From Methylococcaceae bacterium (GTDB lineage: Bacteria > Pseudomonadota > Gammaproteobacteria > Methylococcales > Methylomonadaceae): a stretch of DNA of 64,000 nucleotides. The notes below the pieces were generated by a model. The model saw only the letters and a list, made by a program, of their open reading frames with translations. It was not told the origin of the DNA and did not search any database. A program made the translations under genes and the position numbers. Positions 45,208 through 54,079 of the stretch are shown in pieces. Positions within the stretch are counted from its first letter, which is position 1. Each line of letters begins with the position of its first letter. The stretch spans positions 1 to 64,000 of the forward strand of contig DAOUTG010000003.1 in NCBI GenBank assembly GCA_030626845.1, in the 5' to 3' direction.

Positions 45208-46223
45208 TGACACGACAAAATAAGCGTATTCAAAAACTGAATACGATAGAAAAAAAACAAGCCATTCCCCCTAAAATTAAAAAGGTAACCAATAATATTT
45301 TTGAAAGATTTTATGCGTATTTAGCCTTACATGTTCAGACTTTATTTTCTAGTTTAGGGAAGTTGTTAAAAACACCTTTAACCTCATTGATGACAATTAT
45401 TGTTTTAGCGGTGAGTATTTCTTTGGCTACGGGATTTTATGTGTTACTTGCCAATGTAGAACAGTTAACAGGAAATTTAGAAGCTTCTAATCAAATATCA
45501 TTATTTTTAAAAAGTAATATCTCTGATTTAGAAGGGCGAAAATTAGCCGAGAGAATTAAACAGTCAGCCGATGTAAAAATGGTTGATTTGATTACTCAAG
45601 AATCCGCTTTAGCAGAATTTAGAGATTACAGTGGTTTTGGAAGTGCGCTAAATGCTTTAGAAACTAACCCTTTACCTACCGTTATTCAAGTGTTACCTCG
45701 AAATACTTTAAATGGGGGTGAAGAAATTCAGCGGCTAATAGGTGAATTAGAGCAGTTAGAAGAAGTTGATATTGCACAAATGGATATGCAATGGATTCAG
45801 CGATTACAATCCATGATGGTTTTAGCACAACAAGGGGTTATTTTATTAAGTTGTGTTTTAAGTTTTGCGGTATTGTTTATTATGGGTAATACCATTCGGT
45901 TGGAATTAGAAGATCGCCGAGATGAAGTTTTAATTGCAAAATTAGTGGGCGCTACTCATGCTTTTATCCAACGCCCTTTTTTATATACTGGATTTTGGCT
46001 TGGTGGTTTTGGCGGTGCAATGGCATGGCTTATTGTCACGATTATCATGCTTATATTGAAAAGCCCAATGGAACATTTATCCGAGCTTTACGATAGTAGC
46101 TATCAAGTTTTGTTTTTAAATTTTTCCGAAAGTCTTATTTTATTGTTGATTTCATCTTCACTAGGGGTACTAGGGTCATGGGGTGTATTGCATTATCAGC
46201 TTAAACAAATGAAGTTGGAATAA
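45204..46223 (+). CDS. ftsX: Cell division protein FtsX
   Basis: The membrane partner of FtsE. 339 residues with four membrane helices and a large periplasmic loop between the first two (SDLEGRKLAERIKQSADVKMVD and on), which contacts EnvC-type activators. The C-terminal half has VLSFAVLFIMGNTIRLELEDRRDEVLIAKLVGATHAFIQRPF, the FtsX core. The ftsE stop overlaps its ATG. The rpoH that often follows in gammaproteobacteria is absent. A divergent kinase gene ends 9 bp away. Confidence 0.95.
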   Translation: MMTRQNKRIQKLNTIEKKQAIPPKIKKVTNNIFERFYAYLALHVQTLFSSLGKLLKTPLTSLMTIIVLAVSISLATGFYVLLANVEQLTGNLEASNQISLFLKSNISDLEGRKLAERIKQSADVKMVDLITQESALAEFRDYSGFGSALNALETNPLPTVIQVLPRNTLNGGEEIQRLIGELEQLEEVDIAQMDMQWIQRLQSMMVLAQQGVILLSCVLSFAVLFIMGNTIRLELEDRRDEVLIAKLVGATHAFIQRPFLYTGFWLGGFGGAMAWLIVTIIMLILKSPMEHLSELYDSSYQVLFLNFSESLILLLISSSLGVLGSWGVLHYQLKQMKLE

Positions 46224-46232
46224 TTTTTAGAT

Positions 46233-48167
46233 TTACCTTTCAATCCAATGCGCTAAAGTATCATAAAGAATTTTAGAATCAATGGGTTTGGGTACATGCG
46301 TATTCATCCCTGCAGCAATAAACTTTTGTTTCTCTTCATCCATCGCATAAGCGGTCATGGCTATAATAGGAATATTTTTAAGCTGTTGACGAATAATTCC
46401 TGTCGCTTCTATGCCATCCATTTCAGGCATTTGTACATCCATTAAAATAGCATCATAATGATTTTCAGGGTCAAGTGCTTTGATAACGGCTTCTTTGCCA
46501 TTGTTAGCAATATCAACATGAGTACCGACTAATTTTAAAAATTCCACGACAATCAATTGATTTATTTCATTATCTTCTGCCAACAAAACTTTAGCAGTAT
46601 CCAAACTATTTATTTTTTTAATCTTCTTAATTTTATTTTCTTTTGGCTTAATTGTAATAAGAGATTGATTGTCCTGAGTTTTCAAATTAACATTAAACTT
46701 AAATGTACTCCCCGTGCCTAAATCGCTATCGACAGAAATTTCTCCCCCCATAAGTTCAGTTAATTGTTTACAAATAGCAAGTCCTAAACCCGTTCCTCCA
46801 AATTTTCGTGTTGTTGATGTATCTGCTTGAGTAAATGAGTTAAATAATTTTTTTCTATTTTCAGCACTAATTCCTATTCCAAAATCTTGAACACTAAAAA
46901 TTAATTCAACATCTCCATCGCTAGTATTACCCGCTTTTATCGTAATAATCACATCATTATTTTCAGTAAATTTAATCGCATTACTAATTAAATTAATTAA
47001 GATTTGCCTTAATCGTAAGGCATCACCGATTAAAAATTGGGGAACATTAGGGCTAATAGAACAAGATAAATTAATTTTTTTCTCTAAAGCACGGTCAGCA
47101 TTGAGACTAAGTGTATTATCAATAACATCTGATAATAAGTGAAAATCTTCATTTTCTATTTCTAACATACCTGCTTCAATTTTAGAAAAATCTAAAATAT
47201 CATTGATAATTCCTAATAAATCAGTGGCTGAGTGGTTTATTTTAAATAGGTAATCATGCGATGTAGGATTGAGTTCTATTTTTAATGCAAGTTCACTTAA
47301 GCCAATAATAGCATTCATGGGGGTACGAATTTCATGGCTCATGTTAGCAAGAAAATTACTTTTTGTTTGACTGGCTTCATTCGCTTTATTTTTTTCAGTA
47401 ATCAGTTCTTTTTCAATATTTTTAAGTTCTTGCATCATGATATTAAAGCCTTTAAATAAAGCACCATATTCATCACTACGTTGCATTTCTTTTGAAAGAC
47501 TATAATCTCTATTTGCAGGAACTTTCTCCATAATAGTTAATAATGCGTAAATGGGATTTGAAAATATCCGCTGGAAAAAATACGCTAAAATAAAAATAAT
47601 GAAAAATGTGACCCCAATGACAAGGAGTAAGGAATGTGCTAGGTCTTTAACTTTTTTTCTAAATTCTTGGGTATCAGCGATAACGTGTAATATTCCTGCA
47701 GTTCCATTGTTATTTTTCATTTTTATGGGAACAAAAACATCAAATTTTTTCCAAAAAAATAACGATTTATCCTCTAATTTTTTTTCTTTTTGATAGCTAA
47801 TTAATTGTTTAGCTGAATTATTAATTAATTGTATTTGTTTATCTTTTTTAATTTTTTCATGAAAATATTTAACAAAAATCTTGTTATTTTTATTATAAAG
47901 TAAAGCTGACATGATACTTGGGTTAACAGTTAATGCTGAAAGCATTCTATAGGCATCTTCCTCATCTTCAAAAAGGATAGAGGCTTCGAGATTAAAACTA
48001 CTTACATCGGCTAACTGCGTAATATTTGCCACCTCTTCTTTTCTAACTGTTTTTATCCCTGTGTAAAAGAGTACGCTGCTTGTAATAAGAAGACCAATAA
48101 TTGCAGTCAGACTTAAAATAAGCACTAATTTAGTGCGGATAGAAATATTAGAAAGTTTTTTCATCAA
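46233..48167 (-). CDS. Hybrid sensor histidine kinase (copy 1)
   Basis: A 644-residue inner-membrane kinase. Order: N-terminal membrane helix, periplasmic sensor about residues 40-170 (CHASE8-like), second membrane helix and HAMP linker, HisKA with [13 protein letters not shown], HATPase ([22 protein letters not shown]), and a C-terminal receiver with [23 protein letters not shown] and PKPID. It lacks a DNA-binding output and must relay phosphate elsewhere. It is transcribed divergently from a YfiR-family gene and a TonB receptor. A second, closely related copy is at 51439-53361. Confidence 0.92.
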   Translation of the reverse strand: MMKKLSNISIRTKLVLILSLTAIIGLLITSSVLFYTGIKTVRKEEVANITQLADVSSFNLEASILFEDEEDAYRMLSALTVNPSIMSALLYNKNNKIFVKYFHEKIKKDKQIQLINNSAKQLISYQKEKKLEDKSLFFWKKFDVFVPIKMKNNNGTAGILHVIADTQEFRKKVKDLAHSLLLVIGVTFFIIFILAYFFQRIFSNPIYALLTIMEKVPANRDYSLSKEMQRSDEYGALFKGFNIMMQELKNIEKELITEKNKANEASQTKSNFLANMSHEIRTPMNAIIGLSELALKIELNPTSHDYLFKINHSATDLLGIINDILDFSKIEAGMLEIENEDFHLLSDVIDNTLSLNADRALEKKINLSCSISPNVPQFLIGDALRLRQILINLISNAIKFTENNDVIITIKAGNTSDGDVELIFSVQDFGIGISAENRKKLFNSFTQADTSTTRKFGGTGLGLAICKQLTELMGGEISVDSDLGTGSTFKFNVNLKTQDNQSLITIKPKENKIKKIKKINSLDTAKVLLAEDNEINQLIVVEFLKLVGTHVDIANNGKEAVIKALDPENHYDAILMDVQMPEMDGIEATGIIRQQLKNIPIIAMTAYAMDEEKQKFIAAGMNTHVPKPIDSKILYDTLAHWIER

Positions 48168-48243
48168 TTAAATTTTATTAGTTTTTATAATTAAAGGCAG
48201 GTTTTATGAAACAGTCATGTGTACCGAGGTGTTAAAATTTTGG

Positions 48244-48249
48244 TATAAT
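48244..48249 (+). promoter_or_regulatory. TATAAT box upstream of the first yfiR-like gene
   Basis: A perfect TATAAT about 110 bases before the YfiR-like start, in the intergenic region that also serves the divergent kinase. No good -35 box is visible at the standard distance, so an activator may be needed. Confidence 0.3.
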
Positions 48250-48359
48250 TTATACTTTAAAAGTTTAGGGTTCATCATATTATTAAAAATTCAATAGATA
48301 ATATTTGATCCTCAACTAAATTTATGATCTATTAAAAATTCGTAGTGGAACTTACATCT

Positions 48360-48872
48360 ATGATTTATTTGTTAAAAATAATTTTTTTATTCGGAATCTT
48401 GACTTTCATACCTGCTTACGCCGTAGATAGAGAACAGCACAAGGCTACTTTTCTAGGCTATTTACCTAATTATATCAAATGGCCAACCAGCATTGCAGAA
48501 GATAAATCGGGCTTCTTTAATATGTGTGTGCTGGGAGAAAATACATTTAAAGATTTTTTAAAACAGCTTTATGGCAATAAATCCATTAAAAATAAGCCTG
48601 TTAAAATTTATTATTTTGATGATATTAGCGATAGTCTTCATTGTCATTTGTTATTCATTAGTATTTCTGAGCGTAAGATAATTTCTGAAATATTGACGTT
48701 TATTAAAGATAAGCCTATCTTAACAATTAGCGAAATTAGAGGTTTTGTTGATAAACAGGGGATTGTTCAGTTTTACATGAAGGCTCAAAAAGTACATCTT
48801 AAAATAAATAATCAAGCAGCTATTAAGCATGGTTTGAAAATCAGTTCGCAATTACTCGCTATTACGAGGTAA
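48360..48872 (+). CDS. YfiR family (DUF4154) periplasmic protein (copy 1)
   Basis: About 170 residues: a signal peptide (LLKIIFLFGILTFIPAYA), then HKATFLGYLPNYIKWP, where Y-I-K-W-P is the YfiR/DUF4154 hallmark, FNMCVLGENTF, and CHLLFISISERK, and a C-terminal GRFVDKQGIVQFYMK-like end. YfiR proteins sense periplasmic conditions and control a partner kinase or diguanylate cyclase. The ATG at 48360 is preferred to the GTG at 48345. It ends 5 bp before the TonB receptor gene. Confidence 0.85.
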   Translation: MIYLLKIIFLFGILTFIPAYAVDREQHKATFLGYLPNYIKWPTSIAEDKSGFFNMCVLGENTFKDFLKQLYGNKSIKNKPVKIYYFDDISDSLHCHLLFISISERKIISEILTFIKDKPILTISEIRGFVDKQGIVQFYMKAQKVHLKINNQAAIKHGLKISSQLLAITR

Positions 48873-48877
48873 GTTTA

Positions 48878-51274
48878 ATGAAAAAACTGTTAATAACAAT
48901 CATCGCTTTATCGTTCGCACAAAGTATACTAAATACTGAAATTTTAGCAAATGAAATAGAACAACTTGATCATACCTCTATTGAGGATTTACTTAATGTA
49001 GAAACAGATGTCAAAGCTAATCTTGGTAGTCGAGGTGATTCTGTTGACTTATTAGAGGCAAAAGTTCCTGTTGATGTTATTACCGCAGAACAGATTAATC
49101 ACACAGGTTATACTGAGCTGAGTAAAGTTTTACAGCGATTTATTCCAGGGTTTAACTTTCCAAGAGTGTCTAATAATGATGGGACAGATCATGTTCGACC
49201 CTTTACCCTAAGAGGTATGTCACCAGATCAAATTTTAGTTCTAGTCAATGGTAAACGGCTTCATAGTAGTAGTTTATTGCATGTTAATGGTTCAATAGGG
49301 AGAGGATCTACGGGGGTTGATTTAAATACGATTCCTTTACATTCTATAGAGCGCGTTGAAGTATTAAGAGATGCTGCAGCGGCTCAGTATGGTTCAGATG
49401 CAATTGCAGGTATTATCAATATTATTCTCAAATCAGGTAGCGAAGAAAAGCGATTGACAACAACTTTAGGTCAAACTTATTCAGGGGAGGGTGCGCTTTA
49501 TCAAACAGATATTCACTATGGTATTGCATTACCACTCGATGGATTTATTAATGCAACCGCTGAATTTCGTGATCGTAGTCGGACTAATCATGCTTTACTT
49601 GATGATCGACAACAATATTTTGACGATGACTTGAAAAATAACAACCTTATTCATCAAAATAATCGACAAGGCGATCCTGATAGCCAAGATTTTTTGTTTG
49701 CCCTTAATTCTGAAATACCTTTATCCGATGATATTCTTTTTTATCTTCATGGAACAGTTGATTATCGCGAAAGTGAAGCGGGGGCTTTTTTTAGACGACC
49801 TGCTGATAATAGAACGGTTAGAGGTATTTATCCTGATGGTTTTTTACCTATTATTGCCCCTAAAATCATGGATTATTCTACGACAACAGGTATAAAAGGT
49901 GAAATGGAGAATGGCTTAAATTGGGACTTAAGTCATACAGTCGGCGGAAATCAGCTTAATTATCATGTTAAAAATTCATTAAATACCTCTTTAGGTATTA
50001 ATAGCCCAAGAAATTTTGATGCGGGCATTCTATCATCTAGACAACATACAACGACTTTAGATTTATTTAAGAAACTTAATTTAGGGCTTGAAGAGCCGAT
50101 AAAAATAGCGGCAGGGTTTGAATGGCGTTATGAAAACTTTGCGATTCATGCCGGTGAGGAATCATCTTATATTCAAGGGGGTGTCCCTATTCTTGATGGT
50201 CCTAATGCAGGTAATAAAGCCTCATCGGGGGCGCAAGGTTTTGGTGGTTTTACAACAGAAAATGAGTTAGAAGAAGATAGGCATAATTTTGCCACCTACC
50301 TTGATTTAGAAGCTCAATTACTGGATAAATTATCTTTAAACCTTGCAGGGCGTTATGAATATTTCAGTGATTTTGGTTCTAGTTTGAATGGTAAATTTTC
50401 ATTAGCCTATCAAGTAGTTGATACGCTTTTATTACGTAGTTCAGTCAGCACAGGGTTTCGAGCGCCTTCATTACAACAAACTTATTTCAACAACACCTCA
50501 ACCCTTAAAAATTTAAATGGCTCTTTGAGTACCGCTGAAATATTAAGAGTTAATTCATCTATTGCACAAGAACTAGGGGCTTCATCCTTAAAGCCTGAAG
50601 AGTCACAACATTTTACCGCAGGGTTTGTTTATAAACCGACAGCTAATTTATCTTTAAGTGCCGATTATTTTTATACTAAAATAGAAAATAGAATTATTTT
50701 TTCACGTAACATTTCATCCAGTAACTCATCCATTGACAGTGATATTTTAGCCTTAATTCCCGCGCGTTTTTTTAGTAATGCGATTGATACGCAAACACAA
50801 GGTTACGATTTACGAGGTAATTATTTAATTGATTTTGAAGAACAAGGTGAATTAAAATTAACCGTAGGTTATCACTATAGTAAAAATAGGCTCAAAGGTA
50901 GTGTTAGGTCACCCGCTGTTCTAGGCGAGGAAGGCAGTAAAATATTTTTTAGTGATAGAGAACGTTTAGAATTAGGTCAACCTAATGATAATCTTATATT
51001 AATGGCTTATTATAAAAAAGATGACTTTGATGGTGTGGTGAAGTTTATTAAGGCGGGTGCATTTTCAGATCAACAAGAACGACCTGATAGTCAATGGTTA
51101 GTTGATATAGATTTAAGTTATCAATTACATTCTAATTTTAATGTTGCTGTAGGCGTTCATAATTTATTTGATAGCGAACCAGAGCGTAATAGTGAAGATG
51201 GGGAATTTCCACGAAGCGCGCCTTATGGTTACAACGGCGGTTTTTATTATTGCCGTTTAGCCGTTGATTTTTAA
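48878..51274 (+). CDS. TonB-dependent outer-membrane receptor (copy 1)
   Basis: A 798-residue receptor. Signal peptide at the start, then the plug domain: VDVITAEQINHTGYTELSKV, LRGMSPDQILVLVNGKR and ERVEVLRDAAAAQYGSDAIAGIINI. The rest is a 22-strand barrel ending in LAVDF with the terminal phenylalanine. Substrates of such receptors are usually iron or copper chelates, cobalamin or sugars; none can be assigned. Encoded 5 bp after the YfiR-family gene. Confidence 0.92.
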   Translation: MKKLLITIIALSFAQSILNTEILANEIEQLDHTSIEDLLNVETDVKANLGSRGDSVDLLEAKVPVDVITAEQINHTGYTELSKVLQRFIPGFNFPRVSNNDGTDHVRPFTLRGMSPDQILVLVNGKRLHSSSLLHVNGSIGRGSTGVDLNTIPLHSIERVEVLRDAAAAQYGSDAIAGIINIILKSGSEEKRLTTTLGQTYSGEGALYQTDIHYGIALPLDGFINATAEFRDRSRTNHALLDDRQQYFDDDLKNNNLIHQNNRQGDPDSQDFLFALNSEIPLSDDILFYLHGTVDYRESEAGAFFRRPADNRTVRGIYPDGFLPIIAPKIMDYSTTTGIKGEMENGLNWDLSHTVGGNQLNYHVKNSLNTSLGINSPRNFDAGILSSRQHTTTLDLFKKLNLGLEEPIKIAAGFEWRYENFAIHAGEESSYIQGGVPILDGPNAGNKASSGAQGFGGFTTENELEEDRHNFATYLDLEAQLLDKLSLNLAGRYEYFSDFGSSLNGKFSLAYQVVDTLLLRSSVSTGFRAPSLQQTYFNNTSTLKNLNGSLSTAEILRVNSSIAQELGASSLKPEESQHFTAGFVYKPTANLSLSADYFYTKIENRIIFSRNISSSNSSIDSDILALIPARFFSNAIDTQTQGYDLRGNYLIDFEEQGELKLTVGYHYSKNRLKGSVRSPAVLGEEGSKIFFSDRERLELGQPNDNLILMAYYKKDDFDGVVKFIKAGAFSDQQERPDSQWLVDIDLSYQLHSNFNVAVGVHNLFDSEPERNSEDGEFPRSAPYGYNGGFYYCRLAVDF

Positions 51275-51288
51275 ATTATTATTTTACT

Positions 51289-51417
51289 AAAAAATTACTC
51301 TGTACATGACAAAAATGTAAATCGGAGTCCAAAACATGGTTTGGATTCCTATATTTCATTGATTTATAAGTAATTTATTGCTCATAATATTTTTTGTCAT
51401 GTACAGAGAAAAAATTA
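51289..51417. mobile_element. 111-bp MITE with 18-bp terminal repeats and 9-bp target duplication
   Basis: The element at 51298-51408 has perfect 18-base terminal inverted repeats: CTCTGTACATGACAAAAA (51298-51315) and TTTTTGTCATGTACAGAG (51391-51408). The 9 bases AAAAAATTA occur directly on both sides (51289-51297 and 51409-51417). There is no gene inside. An internal hairpin GGAGTCCAAA with TTTGGATTCC lies near 51323-51348. These are the marks of a non-autonomous element moved by a transposase that makes 9-bp duplications. It lies between the two duplicated receptor units. Confidence 0.85.
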
Positions 51418-51438
51418 ATAGAATATTGAGTAAAAAGT

Positions 51439-53361
51439 TTATTTTCCAATCCAATCTTCTAGGGTTTGATAGAGAAGTTTTGAGTCGATGGGTTTGGGTA
51501 CATGGGTATTCATCCCTGCATCAATAAACTTTTGTTTTTCTTCATCCATTGCATAAGCGGTCATGGCTATAATAGGGATATTCTTGAGATGTTGACGAAT
51601 AATTCCTGTCGCTTCTATTCCATCCATTTCAGGCATTTGTACATCCATTAAAATAGCATCATAATGGTTTTCAGGGTCAAGTGCTTTGGTAACGGCTTCT
51701 TTACCATTATGAGCAATATCAACTTTAATTTTTGCTGATTTTAAAAACTCAGTGGCAACTAATTGATTGATTTTATTATCTTCTGCTAATAATACGTGAG
51801 AATTTTCTAAAATATTAGTTTTTTTAGATTGCTCAACAACTTTTTCTTTAGTTTTAACGATAATAAGTGATTGTTCATCTTGAAGGCCTAGGATGACTGT
51901 AAATATAAAAGTACTTCCTATGCCGTGGTCACTTTCAACATAAATATCGCCGCCCATTAATTCTGTGAGTTGTTTACAGATAGCAAGTCCTAATCCTGTC
52001 CCACCAAATTGCCGCGTGGTTGATGTGTCTGCTTGGGTAAAGGGTTTAAATAATTTTTTTATTTGTTCAGGGGTAATACCAATACCTGAATCTTGAATAT
52101 TAAAAGTTAGTTGAGTTTTTTTATCGGTACTCTTACCATTTTTAATGGTAACAGTGACATCTCCTTGCTCGGTAAACTTAATGGCATTACTAATTAAATT
52201 AATCAAAACCTGTTTTAAACGTAAAGAATCACCCACTAAAAATTGAGGAACATTAGGGCTAATTTTGCAGTGTAATGTAATATTTTTTTCTAAGGCACGC
52301 TCCTTACTCAGGCTGAATACGCTATCAATCACATCAGAAGACAAATGAAAATCGTTTGATTCTATATCTAACATCCCTGCTTCAATTTTAGAAAAATCTA
52401 AAATATCATTAATAATACCCAGTAGATCTGAGGCTGAATGATTTATTTTAAATAAAAAGTCATGTAATTTGGGTTCAAGATCGGTGTTTAATGCAATTTC
52501 ACTTAAACCAAGAATCGCACTCATTGGGGTGCGAATTTCATGACTCATATTGGCAAGAAAATTACTTTTCGTTTGATTCGCTTGATCTGCTTTATCTTTT
52601 GCAATAATCAATTCTTTTTCAATGGCCTTAAGCTCTTGCATCATAATATTAAAGCCCTTAAATAAAGAACCATATTCATCATTGCGTTGCATTTCTTTTG
52701 AAAGACTATAGTCCCTGTTTTCAGGGACTTTTTTCATAATATTTAATAAGGCATAAATAGGATTTGAAAAAATTCTTTGGAAAAAATAAGTCAGAATAAA
52801 AATAATAAAAAGTGTGGCAAAAATGACAGCAAGCAGAGAATAACCTAAATTAATGGTTCTTTTTTCCAAATCTTGTGTATCAGCAATAATGTGTAGTATC
52901 CCTATGGTTGTATTTTCAAGCTTAATAGGTACAAAAGTATCAAAATTCTCCCAAAAAGAAAGAAAATGCTGTGGTTTAGTTTGTTGAGAATTTAATAGTT
53001 GCACTTTGGAGTTTTCGGTCAATTGATCGGTTTCATCGACACTAAGTTGCTCATTAAAATAGCTGACAAAAATTTCATTGTTTTCATCATAAATAATGGT
53101 TGCGACCATACTTGAATTATCCGCTAATGAAATTATCATTTCTTTAGTATCTTCTTTTTTACCAAAACTAAGTGCAGTTGCAATATTAATGCTACTCACA
53201 TTGGCTATTTGTTTAATTGTTTTAACTTCATTTCTTTTTACATCAACAAGATAGGCGTAAAAAATAAAACTGCTCGCAATTAATAGGGCAATGATAGCGG
53301 TTGAACTTAAAATAAGAACGAGTTTAGTACGAATTGATAAATCAGAAAATTTCTTAAACAT
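51439..53361 (-). CDS. Hybrid sensor histidine kinase (copy 2)
   Basis: A 640-residue kinase with the same order as the first copy: membrane helix, periplasmic CHASE8-like sensor, second helix, HAMP, HisKA ([13 protein letters not shown]), HATPase ([17 protein letters not shown]), receiver ([28 protein letters not shown]). The kinase and receiver parts are nearly identical to copy 1, while the periplasmic sensor differs most, so the two may detect different signals. Divergent from the second YfiR gene and receptor. Confidence 0.92.
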   Translation of the reverse strand: MFKKFSDLSIRTKLVLILSSTAIIALLIASSFIFYAYLVDVKRNEVKTIKQIANVSSINIATALSFGKKEDTKEMIISLADNSSMVATIIYDENNEIFVSYFNEQLSVDETDQLTENSKVQLLNSQQTKPQHFLSFWENFDTFVPIKLENTTIGILHIIADTQDLEKRTINLGYSLLAVIFATLFIIFILTYFFQRIFSNPIYALLNIMKKVPENRDYSLSKEMQRNDEYGSLFKGFNIMMQELKAIEKELIIAKDKADQANQTKSNFLANMSHEIRTPMSAILGLSEIALNTDLEPKLHDFLFKINHSASDLLGIINDILDFSKIEAGMLDIESNDFHLSSDVIDSVFSLSKERALEKNITLHCKISPNVPQFLVGDSLRLKQVLINLISNAIKFTEQGDVTVTIKNGKSTDKKTQLTFNIQDSGIGITPEQIKKLFKPFTQADTSTTRQFGGTGLGLAICKQLTELMGGDIYVESDHGIGSTFIFTVILGLQDEQSLIIVKTKEKVVEQSKKTNILENSHVLLAEDNKINQLVATEFLKSAKIKVDIAHNGKEAVTKALDPENHYDAILMDVQMPEMDGIEATGIIRQHLKNIPIIAMTAYAMDEEKQKFIDAGMNTHVPKPIDSKLLYQTLEDWIGK

Positions 53362-53432
53362 CTATATTTTCCCAAAATGATAGGGTGTGTACTGAATATG
53401 AAGCGCGTGTTTAATGTTTTGTTAAAACTATG

Positions 53433-53438
53433 TATAAT
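53433..53438 (+). promoter_or_regulatory. TATAAT box upstream of the second yfiR-like gene
   Basis: A perfect TATAAT in the gap between the divergent kinase and YfiR genes. The candidate -35 region (TTTAAT, 17 bases upstream) is weak. Confidence 0.35.
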
Positions 53439-53465
53439 CCATAAATATTTTGTTGAAATTTATTA

Positions 53466-54074
53466 TTGAATCCATATGAGCTTATTGTGTATAAACATCA
53501 AACAGTAACATTATTTTTAAATAATCTTACTGGTAAAAGAACAAATAAAGGTAGATTCTATCCAACTTTATTTTGTTTATCCATTTTATTTTTTTCCACC
53601 CCCAGCTTTTCTTTTGATAGAGAGGCGATTGAAGCTGTTTTTTTGGGGGTTGTGTCTAAACATATTACTTGGCCTGATAATGCTACACTACAAAATGAAA
53701 GTGATTTTTTTAATATCTGTATTTTTGGTGACAGCACCTTTGGTGGACATTTAAAACTTTATGATAATAAGCAAATAAAAAATAAACCTGTAAAAATATT
53801 ATATCCTCAAGAAATTGAAGGTTTTTCTAATTGTCATCTAATTTATATCAGTCAATCTAAGCGTAAAAAATTAAATGAAATACTTAGGTTTATTGATGGT
53901 AAATCTATTTTAACAGTGAGTTTAATTCGTGGTTTTGTTGAAAAAAAAGGAATGTTTCAATTTTACGAAAAAGGTTCGCAATTGGATATTAAAATAAATT
54001 ATAGGGTAACAGTTAATCATGGTTTTGATATTAAGGCATCACTACTAAAATATTTTAAAGTGGTTAATCGGTAA
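53466..54074 (+). CDS. YfiR family (DUF4154) periplasmic protein (copy 2)
   Basis: About 202 residues from a TTG start, with no ATG upstream of the mature part. A GTG at 53487 with a GAG just before it is a plausible alternative. A signal-like segment (YPTLFCLSILFFSTPSFS) precedes the YfiR block IEAVFLGVVSKHITWP, FNICIFGDSTFGGHL and CHLIYISQSKRK. It corresponds to copy 1 over most of its length. It ends 5 bp before the second TonB receptor gene, the same spacing as in copy 1. Confidence 0.8.
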   Translation: MNPYELIVYKHQTVTLFLNNLTGKRTNKGRFYPTLFCLSILFFSTPSFSFDREAIEAVFLGVVSKHITWPDNATLQNESDFFNICIFGDSTFGGHLKLYDNKQIKNKPVKILYPQEIEGFSNCHLIYISQSKRKKLNEILRFIDGKSILTVSLIRGFVEKKGMFQFYEKGSQLDIKINYRVTVNHGFDIKASLLKYFKVVNR

Positions 54075-54079
54075 TTTAA

